This document shows, one piece after another, positions 16,651 through 24,148 of a stretch of 33,867 nt of DNA. The notes beneath the pieces are model-generated. The model did no database searches. It had not been told where the DNA came from and was given only the letters and a program-made list of their open reading frames with translations. Source of the DNA: Segetibacter sp. (lineage in GTDB: Bacteria; Bacteroidota; Bacteroidia; Chitinophagales; Chitinophagaceae). The first letter of the stretch is position 1. The number at the start of each line of letters is the position of its first letter. The position numbers and the translations under genes are program-made. The stretch covers positions 1 to 33,867 of the forward strand of contig JAOQAJ010000080.1 in the NCBI GenBank assembly GCA_025963675.1, given 5' to 3'.

Positions 16651-16695
16651 CCTTTTTCAATACGATAATAAAGCCTTTTATTTAAATTAACGACA

Positions 16696-17793
16696 GTGAA
16701 AATTAAAGATATTCTTCAGGTACTTGATGACCTTGCTCCCTCTTCCTACCAGGAGAGTTATGACAATGCAGGATTAATAGTTGGCGATTCATCCCTTGAT
16801 TGTACAGGTGTTATCTGTACATTGGATGCAACTGAAGAGGTTATACTTGAAGCAAAGCAAAGGGGTTGCAACCTCGTAGTCGCCCACCACCCCATTGTCT
16901 TTAGCGGGTTGAAAAAAATTACCGGGAAAAACTATGTTGAAAGAGCGATCATAACTGCCATAAAAAATGATGTTGCTGTTTATGCCATTCATACAAATCT
17001 CGACAACCTGCTTACAGGAGTTAATGGTAAAATGGCAGATAAGCTAAGCCTTCAAAACAGGAAAGTTTTATTGCACAAACAAAATAACCTGATGAAATTG
17101 ATCGTCTTCGTTCCCGTTACGGAAGCGGAACAAGTGCGGGAAGCCATTTTTAAAGCTGGCGGAGGAAACATTGGAAAATACAGCGAGTGCAGTTTCAATA
17201 TAAGAGGAAAAAGTACATTTACCCCCGGTGAAGGCACTAATCCTCATACCGGCGAGGTTGGTAAAAGAGAGGAAAACGACGAGGAGAAAATTGAAATCAT
17301 CTTTCCGGCATATTTAAAAGAAAAGTTAATAACGGCAATGGCCGAGGCGCATCCTTACGAGGAAGTTGCGTACGATATCATTGCTTTAAACAATTACTTC
17401 CAGGAAGTTGGAAGCGGGTTAATTGGTGAGTTGGAGCAACCGATGGAAATAACTTCGTTTTTAAGGCTGGTAAAACAACAATTTGGTTTACAGGTTATTC
17501 GCCATACGCCTTTTACCAAAAAAGAGGTAAAAAAGGTTGCTCTTTGTGGTGGCGCAGGTAGCTTTTTGGTGAAGCATGCTTTATCAGCCGGAGCAGATGT
17601 ATATATAACAGGCGACACAAAATACCACGAATTTTTTGATGCAGAAGGCCAGTTAGTTATCGCTGATATCGGTCATTGGGAAAGCGAGCAATTTACTATA
17701 GACTTGTTGCATGATGTTTTACATTCAAAATTTACTACCTTCGCCGTCTTAAAAAGTGAGGTAAAGACTAATCCGGTCAATTACTTCATGTAA
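16696..17793 (+). CDS. Nif3-like dinuclear metal centre protein (GTP cyclohydrolase I type 2 homolog)
   Basis: A 365-residue Nif3/YqfO family protein that starts with GTG. The N-terminal half carries the metal ligands H64-H65 in VVAHHP and the H99-TNLD-103 motif. A PII-like insert occupies the middle (MKLIVFVPVTEAEQV onward, to PYEEVAYDI). The C-terminal half closes the metal site with GDTKYHE and GHWESE (H327, E329). The length fits the long bacterial form with the insert. Members form hexameric toroids binding two metal ions; the biological reaction remains unclear despite the name. The zinc-ribbon coiled-coil gene follows in the same direction, as is common in this phylum. Confidence 0.93.
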   Translation: MKIKDILQVLDDLAPSSYQESYDNAGLIVGDSSLDCTGVICTLDATEEVILEAKQRGCNLVVAHHPIVFSGLKKITGKNYVERAIITAIKNDVAVYAIHTNLDNLLTGVNGKMADKLSLQNRKVLLHKQNNLMKLIVFVPVTEAEQVREAIFKAGGGNIGKYSECSFNIRGKSTFTPGEGTNPHTGEVGKREENDEEKIEIIFPAYLKEKLITAMAEAHPYEEVAYDIIALNNYFQEVGSGLIGELEQPMEITSFLRLVKQQFGLQVIRHTPFTKKEVKKVALCGGAGSFLVKHALSAGADVYITGDTKYHEFFDAEGQLVIADIGHWESEQFTIDLLHDVLHSKFTTFAVLKSEVKTNPVNYFM

Positions 17794-17843
17794 TAATTTG
17801 GTGAACTTTGGACTAATTCGCTTTTGATCATAGCCAAATCAGG

Positions 17844-17880
17844 GTACTAAAAGATGAACGGAATGCGACGCAACGATGAT
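17844..17880 (+). repeat. Single arm of the dispersed GCGWCGCAAC repeat
   Basis: This copy begins GTACTAAAAGATGAACGGA and ends with GCGACGCAACGATGAT. It lies in the 168-base gap between Nif3 and the zinc-ribbon gene and resembles the arms at 673 and 11633 through the GAACGGA segment. Confidence 0.72.
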
Positions 17881-17961
17881 TAAACAAAGTTGTACTGCCG
17901 GTACCAAAAAAGTGAATTTCCTACTGATTACCTGCAAACTCTAAAATTTTTTAAATAAAAT

Positions 17962-18717
17962 ATGCCTACTGTAAAAGACTTTTCTGTAGAAGAAAAATTA
18001 ACCGCGTTGGTTAAGTTGCAAAAAGTTGACTCTAAATTAGACGAGATCGGAATTTTGAAGGGTGAATTGCCTATGGAGGTGAGTGATCTTGAAGACGAAA
18101 TACAAGGTTTACATGCACGCCAAACCCGTATTGAAGAAGAAATAAATGGTATTTCTGATTTCATTGAAAAGAAAAAAGAAGTAATAAAAGAATCAGAAGC
18201 ACTCATCAAAAAATATGAGAAGCAAAGCGAGAATGTAAAAAATAACCGGGAGTTTGAAGCCATTAATAAAGAAATGGAGATGCAACACCTGGAAGTTAAA
18301 CTTGCTGAAAAACACATAAAAGACGCTAACGAAGAAATTGCTGATAAAATTAAAGTACTTGAAATAGCTAAAAAGCAGATTGCCAGCAAAGACAGTGTTT
18401 TAAACAATAAAAAAGGTGAACTTCAGAAAATTATAGCAGATACTGAAATTGAAGAAAATCACTTTAAAGACTTTAGCCGCGAGGCACGTGTAGCGCTTGA
18501 TGAGAGACTGCTTTTTTCTTATGATCGTATTCGCAATAACTACCGAAATGGTTTAGCTGTTGTTCCTGTGATGAGAGACTCTTGTGGAGGCTGTTTCAAC
18601 GCAATTCCACCCCAAAAACAAAGTGAAATAAAGCAACACAAAAAGATTATCGTATGTGAAAACTGCGGTAGAATTTTAGTTGATGAAGAACTACATCACA
18701 ACGTAGAAACCAAATAA
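17962..18717 (+). CDS. Coiled-coil protein with C-terminal C4 zinc ribbon (DUF164/CT398-like)
   Basis: A 251-residue cytoplasmic protein. Residues about 10-185 form a long, highly charged coiled coil (Glu/Lys-rich heptads, including NNREFEAINKEM, typical of this family). The end carries a zinc ribbon with two CxxC pairs: C208-GG-C211 and C232-EN-C235. The family is usually annotated as C4-type zinc ribbon domain protein; the structure is a helical hairpin plus ribbon suggestive of nucleic-acid or protein-scaffold binding, but its function is unknown. It sits directly downstream of Nif3, and this pairing recurs in many bacteria. A terminator follows. Confidence 0.9.
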   Translation: MPTVKDFSVEEKLTALVKLQKVDSKLDEIGILKGELPMEVSDLEDEIQGLHARQTRIEEEINGISDFIEKKKEVIKESEALIKKYEKQSENVKNNREFEAINKEMEMQHLEVKLAEKHIKDANEEIADKIKVLEIAKKQIASKDSVLNNKKGELQKIIADTEIEENHFKDFSREARVALDERLLFSYDRIRNNYRNGLAVVPVMRDSCGGCFNAIPPQKQSEIKQHKKIIVCENCGRILVDEELHHNVETK

Positions 18718-18737
18718 GGTCGATTAATAATATTGTT

Positions 18738-18766
18738 AAAAGGGCATCCTAAAGGTGCCCTTTTTT
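18738..18766 (+). terminator. Terminator after the zinc-ribbon gene
   Basis: The stem AAAAGGGCA / TGCCCTTTT flanks a nine-base loop that can pair further (CC/GG) and ends in a T run. Confidence 0.9.
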
Positions 18767-18786
18767 AATGCACCTTGTTTATCACA

Positions 18787-18794
18787 TATCTTTA
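18787..18794 (+). promoter_or_regulatory. -7 box five bases before the TPR gene start
   Basis: TATCTTTA precedes the ATG at 18800 by five bases, the same arrangement as at 15316 and 20934. It implies a leaderless or nearly leaderless transcript. No clear -33 TTTG was seen at 17-23 bases. Confidence 0.5.
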
Positions 18795-18799
18795 CAGCG

Positions 18800-20287
18800 A
18801 TGAAGAACCTGTTAATTACAATTACAATTTGTTTAATCTCTGCTACGTCTTTTAGTCAAAAAGTCTATGATTTTAACCCTACCTGCAAAGAAGCGTATAG
18901 TGAGATAATAAAACTGAAGTTAACGACCGGAAAAGAGTTAATTGCAAAGGAAAGACAACAAAACCCAAACAACTTAATACCAGAATTGCTGGATGGTTAC
19001 ATTGACTTTTTTACGTTGTTTTTTAATGAAGATCCTACTGAATACGCTGCCCGAAAAGACAACTTTGACAAAAGAATTGAAGCGTTTGACTCCGGCCCTT
19101 CAAAAACTCCTTTTTATAGGTACAGTAAAGCCCTGACATATTTGCAACGGGCAGCAATAAAAATAAAATTCGGAGAGCGGTATGGTGCTGGATGGGATTT
19201 TAAAAAGGCGAACTCGTTAATCAAAGACAACGCAGAAAAGTATCCCTCGTTCCAACCTAATAACATGATATCAGGACCAATTGAGGTGGTGATTGGAACT
19301 GTGCCACCAGGCTATAAATGGATAACAAGTTTATTTGGAATGAAGGGCAACATTAGTGAAGGGATGCAGGTGATGCGAAGTTTTATTAACAGTAATGATC
19401 CTTATGCAAAACTGCTAAGCAACGAAGCGATTTTTTATTATTGTTACCTAATGTTTTACGTAGAGAACAAACCTGGCGAAGTCTTTAAATTGATCCAGGC
19501 AAAGAAACTTGATTTGGTTAATAATCATCTATTTACTTACCTGGCTGCTAACCTTGCCATCAATAGTAAACAAAATGATTACGCGGCAAAAATCATCGAG
19601 GCTCGCAATACATCGCCCGAATACATGCAAACCGCAGCATGGGATTTTGAGATGGGTTTTGTAAAACTTCACAAACTTCAATTAGATGATGCAATTGAAT
19701 ACCTGGGTCAATTTCTGCAGAAATTCAAAGGGAAGTTTTATGTAAAAGATGTGTCAGAAAAAATGAGTTGGGCTTACTACTTAAAGGGAGATAAAGCTGA
19801 GGCGGAAAAATACAGGCAGTTTACAATAAAAAACGGCAACACGGAAAGTGATGCTGATAAAAAAGCCTATCGCGATGCAAGGCAGGGGATTTGGCCAAAC
19901 CAAATTTTGTTGAAGGCAAGGATATTAAATGATGGTGGTTATCAAAAAGAAGCACTGGCTCTATTGCAGAATAAAACAATCGATGATTTTCCAAAACCTG
20001 AAGAGGCGCTTGAATATACTTATAGGCTTGCCCGTATTTATGATGATATGGGAAGAGATGATGAAGCTATTAAATATTACCAGTCGGCGATAAAATTAGG
20101 GAAAACCCGGCCGGAATATTATGCTGCCCGTGCTGCTTTACAAATGGGAAATATCTACGAAAACAGGAATCAAAAATCGCTTGCAATTGCTGCTTACAAA
20201 GAATGTCTTGAGATGGGTGATCATGAATATAAAGATTCGTTGGATCAAAGGGCAAAGTCAGGAATTGCGAGATGTAAGGGGGAGTAA
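18800..20287 (+). CDS. Exported tetratricopeptide-repeat protein
   Basis: A 495-residue protein with a signal peptide (MKNLLITITICLISATSFSQ, cleavage near SFSQ). The mature part is helical. TPR-like units are clearest near the C-terminus: DDAIEYLGQFLQKF, YTYRLARIYDDMGRDDEAIKYYQSAIKLG and AALQMGNIYENRNQKSLAIAAYKECLEMG. The central part, with FKKANSLIKDN and WITSLFGMKGNISEGMQ, resembles the Mas39/IML2-like (DUF3808) TPR group. A periplasmic scaffold or assembly role is likely by family; the partner is unknown. The frame is open back to 18755, but the signal peptide and promoter box fix the ATG at 18800. Confidence 0.8.
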   Translation: MKNLLITITICLISATSFSQKVYDFNPTCKEAYSEIIKLKLTTGKELIAKERQQNPNNLIPELLDGYIDFFTLFFNEDPTEYAARKDNFDKRIEAFDSGPSKTPFYRYSKALTYLQRAAIKIKFGERYGAGWDFKKANSLIKDNAEKYPSFQPNNMISGPIEVVIGTVPPGYKWITSLFGMKGNISEGMQVMRSFINSNDPYAKLLSNEAIFYYCYLMFYVENKPGEVFKLIQAKKLDLVNNHLFTYLAANLAINSKQNDYAAKIIEARNTSPEYMQTAAWDFEMGFVKLHKLQLDDAIEYLGQFLQKFKGKFYVKDVSEKMSWAYYLKGDKAEAEKYRQFTIKNGNTESDADKKAYRDARQGIWPNQILLKARILNDGGYQKEALALLQNKTIDDFPKPEEALEYTYRLARIYDDMGRDDEAIKYYQSAIKLGKTRPEYYAARAALQMGNIYENRNQKSLAIAAYKECLEMGDHEYKDSLDQRAKSGIARCKGE

Positions 20288-20293
20288 AATCTT

Positions 20294-20825
20294 TTAGAAA
20301 CGAATTTGAAATCCAAAACTTTTCGATTCCAATGTTCCAATTTTTGATTCTAAGGGCACAAATTTATTATTTAGCAAAGTATACCCCATTACAAGCTTTT
20401 CAAAAGGTTCTATTATTTAATATTCGCTTACTCCAAACTTCTCGTATAAATCCTTTTTTTCCTTTTTATCATAGCCAGCATTAGAAGATGAAAGCACCTC
20501 GATAATTAAATCAGGAGTTCCAAAAAAGCGCGCTCTTCAATTTTACTGGCGTTTTCATTTAAGATCGGAAGAATATCAGGTTGAAGAATATTTTCTTTGT
20601 CAAAATAAACAACATACGGAGCTATTCTTAATTCTCCCATAGCATTGTCTTCGACGAACGCTAACAGTTTCGTGAAAACTTTACCTAAAACTTTTTGATG
20701 AGTATCAAAGGCCCCGGGAGACATCACTAACGTATTATTATTACTTCGCACCGGGTTCCTTTAGGAAGATTCCTGTAAACTTCCAGGATAGTTCGTGGAG
20801 GAGGTTGAAGTAAGATGGCATCCAT
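20294..20825 (-). pseudogene. Broken Uma2 family restriction-endonuclease-like gene
   Basis: This occupies most of the 658-base gap between the TPR gene and recN. Reading the minus strand from the ATG at 20825 gives MDAILLQPPPRTILEVYRNL, then GTRCEV. A one-base deletion near 20740 shifts into the frame NNTLVMSPGAFDTHQKVLGK ... ENILQPDILPIL. A second one-base deletion near 20525 shifts again to FFGTPDLIIEVLSSSNAGYD and YEKFGVSEY. An in-frame TAA (where a Trp codon is expected) then interrupts before IIEPFEKLV and the terminal QIRF stop at 20294. Restoring two bases gives 534 bases (177 codons plus stop), close to an intact Uma2/DUF820 protein. The family has a PD-(D/E)XK-type nuclease fold and no settled function. 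Confidence 0.85.
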
Positions 20826-20933
20826 GACAATTAAAGTTATTGCATTATATCATCAAAATCCCCCCCACAGTTTTTGATAAACCCCGTTTTTCCACAGGCA
20901 TAACAATTCCGTTTTCCAATTCAAGATCACAAG

Positions 20934-20941
20934 TATCTTTA
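20934..20941 (+). promoter_or_regulatory. -7 box four bases before recN
   Basis: TATCTTTA is followed by CCGA and the recN ATG at 20946. A TTTT about 18 bases upstream may act as a weak -33. A leaderless transcript is predicted. Confidence 0.55.
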
Positions 20942-20945
20942 CCGA

Positions 20946-22601
20946 ATGTTACGCAAGTTGCACATCCAGAATTACGCTATCATCGATGAAATTGACATTG
21001 ATTTCTCCAATACCCTTAATGTAATTACCGGTGAGACAGGTGCAGGAAAAAGTATCTTAATGGGAGCGCTGAGCCTCATTTTAGGTGAAAGAGCAGATAC
21101 TTCATCATTACAAAACCGGGATAAGAAGTGCTTTGTTGAAGGCTTTTTTTCGGTTGACAATAAAAAAGCAGTTGAGAAATTTTTGACTGAAAATGAATTT
21201 GATTTTGAAGATGAACTGGTAATAAGAAGGGAAATTTCTGCAAGCGGAAAGTCACGAGGTTTTATAAATGATACACCAGCAACAGTTCAGCAACTGAAAG
21301 AACTTGCTTCCTCACTAGTTGATCTACATCAACAGTTTGATACACTGGAGTTAGGTGACAGCGATTTTCAGAGACAGGTATTAGATGGCCTGGCAAATAA
21401 CTTCGAGCAATTATCTGCTTTTCAGAAAAACTTCCGCAATTGGCACAAACAAAAACATGAACTCGAACAACTGCAAAAACAAAAAGAGACTTTTCAGAAA
21501 GAGTTCGATTATCACCAGTATATTTTTAATGAGCTTGATCAGTTAGAGCTGGCGGAAAATGAGTTGGAGACGCTTGAAAATGAACTTCAACTACTAACAA
21601 ATGCAGAAGGGATTAAAACTGCTTTGACAAAAGTATATTTTGAATTAAAAGAAAGCGAGCAACCGATTGTGCCGCAGTTAAAAATACTAGCAAACCAGTT
21701 AAGCGCATTTTCAACTTATCATAAGAATTTACCTGAATTGGTCAAAAGGCTTCAAAGTGCACAAATTGAGCTACAGGACATTGCTGATGAAGTAGAAACT
21801 TTAAACGATCATGTAAGCTTCGACCAACAAAGAATTGACCAGGTAAACGAGAGATTGTCTGCCGGCTACAAAATGCTAAAAAAGCATGGCGTACAAACCA
21901 CCAATGAATTGATCGCTATTAGAAACGACCTTTCAGAAAAACTGGAAGCAGTATTAAATATTGATGAAACCATATCATCAAAAGAAAATGAAGTAAAGGT
22001 TTTATTACAAAAAGCAGAAGACGCCGCAAAGACAATATCCGCCCGGCGAAAAAAAGAAATACCAGCACTCGAACAAAAAGTAAATGCTTTGCTGCACCAG
22101 GTTGGAATGCCAAATGCGAGACTTAAGATACAGGTTAATCAAGCTCCATTAAATCTTTATGGAACAGATGAAATAGAGTTCCTATTTGATGCAAACAAAA
22201 GCAACCGGTTCGAACCAATTCGAAAAGTGGCAAGCGGAGGTGAACTAAGCCGTTTAATGTTATGTATTAAATCGCTGGTGGCACAATCGATAGATCTGCC
22301 AACTTTGATATTTGATGAAATAGATACTGGTATTTCCGGCGAAGCCGCAAAACAGGTTGGCTTCATTATGAAAGACCTTTCTTCAAGCAGGCAATTAATT
22401 ACCATAACACATCAACCCCAAATTGCTGGCAAAGCAGACGCTCACTTTTTTGTATACAAAGAAATTAAAGGCGATGCAATAAAAACCAACATCAGGTTAT
22501 TATCACGCGACGAAAGAATAACTGCCATCGCACAAATGCTTAGCGGTGAAAAACCGACCGCTGCCGCAATAGAAAATGCCCGCGAAATGGTAATGAACTA
22601 G
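20946..22601 (+). CDS. recN: DNA repair protein RecN
   Basis: A 551-residue SMC-like ATPase of double-strand-break repair that acts on DNA ends with RecA. The N-terminal head has MLRKLHIQNYAIIDEIDIDF and Walker A GETGAGKS (29-36), with the typical following GALSLILGERAD. The middle (about 150-380) is coiled coil. The C-terminal head carries the ABC signature SGGELSRLML and Walker B LIFDEIDTGISGEAA, then ITHQPQIAGKADAHF. The length matches the family and the gene looks intact. Its promoter box overlaps the end of the decayed Uma2 gap, so recN is probably transcribed on its own. No terminator is obvious downstream. Confidence 0.97.
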   Translation: MLRKLHIQNYAIIDEIDIDFSNTLNVITGETGAGKSILMGALSLILGERADTSSLQNRDKKCFVEGFFSVDNKKAVEKFLTENEFDFEDELVIRREISASGKSRGFINDTPATVQQLKELASSLVDLHQQFDTLELGDSDFQRQVLDGLANNFEQLSAFQKNFRNWHKQKHELEQLQKQKETFQKEFDYHQYIFNELDQLELAENELETLENELQLLTNAEGIKTALTKVYFELKESEQPIVPQLKILANQLSAFSTYHKNLPELVKRLQSAQIELQDIADEVETLNDHVSFDQQRIDQVNERLSAGYKMLKKHGVQTTNELIAIRNDLSEKLEAVLNIDETISSKENEVKVLLQKAEDAAKTISARRKKEIPALEQKVNALLHQVGMPNARLKIQVNQAPLNLYGTDEIEFLFDANKSNRFEPIRKVASGGELSRLMLCIKSLVAQSIDLPTLIFDEIDTGISGEAAKQVGFIMKDLSSSRQLITITHQPQIAGKADAHFFVYKEIKGDAIKTNIRLLSRDERITAIAQMLSGEKPTAAAIENAREMVMN

Positions 22602-22714
22602 ACGAGGATTTCTAATTTTCAAGCTTTTCGAATTTATTGATTTCATGCATTTCCCAAATTTCGATTTCACCAATTTCAATCGCAAAATCTCCAAATCAAC
22701 AATTCAAAAAATTG

Positions 22715-22936
22715 ATGAAGAATGTTCCGCACTGGCAATGGTTTGTTTTGTTGTACCTCCTTATAATTGCCTTTCCCGTTTATCTCGTTCACGACTTTTT
22801 AAAGAAAAGAGCCTATTCTGACCGCACTTTTGGCAACCTTATTTTATATTTTGTTGGCGTTCTGGGCATTGGTTTTATTATGCATTCAATTTGTACATGG
22901 CTTTATTTTACATTCTTTTTTCAGATTAGGAATTGA
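22715..22936 (+). CDS. Small two-helix membrane protein, unknown function
   Basis: A predicted 73-residue protein starting at the ATG at 22715 (MKNVPHWQWFVLLYLLIIAF); the frame is open to 22637, but the upstream part is low-complexity. Two hydrophobic segments (about residues 8-26 and 43-70) are separated by a basic, polar loop HDFLKKRAYSDRTFGN. I do not recognise a family beyond an uncharacterised membrane protein. It lies 44 bases upstream of fabI in the same direction and could be co-transcribed with it. The coding character (TM segments, charge placement) supports a real gene, but no catalytic motif is seen. Confidence 0.6.
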   Translation: MKNVPHWQWFVLLYLLIIAFPVYLVHDFLKKRAYSDRTFGNLILYFVGVLGIGFIMHSICTWLYFTFFFQIRN

Positions 22937-22980
22937 ATTTCTATTTTTACCACTTGTAATAAAAACAAAACCAACTCATA

Positions 22981-23796
22981 ATGGCCTATAACTTACTGAA
23001 GGGAAAGAAAGGTATCATCTTTGGCGCACTTAACGATCAATCGATCGCGTGGAAGATTGCAGAAAAATGTTATGAAGAAGGAGCACAAATTGTGTTAACC
23101 AATGCACCTATTGCATTGAGGATGGGCGAAATAAACAAGCTTGCAGAAACGTGTGGCAATGCCCCTGTCATTCCTGCTGACGTGACAAGTAATGATGATT
23201 TAAAGAATCTTCTTACAAAAAGCATGGAGCATTTTGGTGGAAAGATTGACTTTATTTTACATAGCGTAGGCATGAGCATGAACATGCGCAAAAACAATCA
23301 TTACACAGCTTTAAACTACGATTTCACACACAAGACTCTTGATATTTCAGCCATCAGTTTTCATCGGGTATTACAACTGTCCTATCAAATGGATGCACTG
23401 AGTGAATGGGGCAGTGTTGTTGCGCTCACTTATATTGCCGGGCAGCGTGTATTTCCTGACTACAATGAAATGGCTGATGCAAAAGCTTTACTTGAAAGCA
23501 TCACCAGAAGCTTCGGTTACCAGTATGCCAAAAAGAATAAAGTCCGCATTAACACAGTGAGCCAGTCCCCTACCCGTACCACGGCCGGAAGTGGTGTAAA
23601 AGGTTTTGAAGGCTTTATCACTTTTGCCGAAAAAATGAGCCCTCTTGGCAACGCAACCGCAGAAGATTGTGCAAACTATTGCGTTACCTTATTTAGTGAC
23701 CTCACCAAAATGGTTACGATGCAAAACCTCTTTCATGATGGCGGATTTAGCTTTACAGGTGTAACCGCAGAAGTCATTGAACAAATGGAAAAATAG
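22981..23796 (+). CDS. fabI: Enoyl-[acyl-carrier-protein] reductase (NADH), FabI
   Basis: A 271-residue short-chain dehydrogenase of type II fatty-acid synthesis that reduces trans-2-enoyl-ACP with NADH in the cytoplasm. The N-terminus LLKGKKGIIFGALNDQSIAW is the FabI-type nucleotide-binding loop, and HSVGMSMN (near 94-101) the next landmark. The active-site pair is Y161 and K168 in PDYNEMADAKA, with the FabI spacing Tyr-x6-Lys, and the upstream Y151 corresponds to the second conserved tyrosine. The region after PTRTTAGSGVKGF is the flexible substrate loop. The sequence around the catalytic Tyr is YNEMADAK where many FabI proteins read YNVMGxAK; this looks like normal variation. A terminator follows at 23826. 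Confidence 0.96.
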   Translation: MAYNLLKGKKGIIFGALNDQSIAWKIAEKCYEEGAQIVLTNAPIALRMGEINKLAETCGNAPVIPADVTSNDDLKNLLTKSMEHFGGKIDFILHSVGMSMNMRKNNHYTALNYDFTHKTLDISAISFHRVLQLSYQMDALSEWGSVVALTYIAGQRVFPDYNEMADAKALLESITRSFGYQYAKKNKVRINTVSQSPTRTTAGSGVKGFEGFITFAEKMSPLGNATAEDCANYCVTLFSDLTKMVTMQNLFHDGGFSFTGVTAEVIEQMEK

Positions 23797-23825
23797 AACA
23801 ACATAACGGCTGCATCTTAAAATAC

Positions 23826-23865
23826 AAGAGGCTTTTTCTTATCTCTAAGATGGCCTCTTTTTTCT
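23826..23865 (+). terminator. Terminator after fabI
   Basis: AAGAGGC (23826-23832) pairs with GCCTCTT (23853-23859), followed by a T-rich run. An upstream CATCTTA (23813-23819) can instead pair with TAAGATG (23846-23852), which overlaps the loop and could compete with the terminator. Confidence 0.82.
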
Positions 23866-23897
23866 TTTCGCAGCTACTGCATTTTTTATTTATCAGG

Positions 23898-23969
23898 TTG
23901 ATACCGTCATTCGGTTTCTATAGCAACATCGTTGCGTCGCAATCACTTCTACGCCAAACTTTCAAGCAG
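23898..23969 (-). repeat. Dispersed repeat, extended form (copy 2)
   Basis: This is the partner of 16580-16650, with the core arm at 23919-23949. It lies in the 352-base gap 23797-24148, which otherwise holds only the fabI terminator and an AT-rich stretch with a weak promoter-like TATTTTG near 24076, before the plug-protein gene. Confidence 0.75.
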
Positions 23970-24148
23970 CTCCCGCTTCCATTTCACTGTCTATTCTTTA
24001 TTTAGATTACTTTCATTAACAAGCAGAGAAAGTGAGCAAAACCCTTTGCGCTGTAAGCCCTACTTTATTTTATTGTATTTTGAAATGCATCTGAAACAAC
24101 AAATCAGATGATGTATTGAACTGAAACAATGATTTATATACCCTTGCC

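Noticed and set aside
17928-18407. A 159-residue minus-strand frame rich in Ser and Phe
   Set aside because: It mirrors the Glu/Lys-rich coiled coil on the other strand, which is well supported; it is not a gene.
22602-22714. Runs of ATTTC/AATTTC after recN that might be a regulatory repeat
   Set aside because: The units are irregular and AT-rich with no fixed period; low-complexity DNA explains them.
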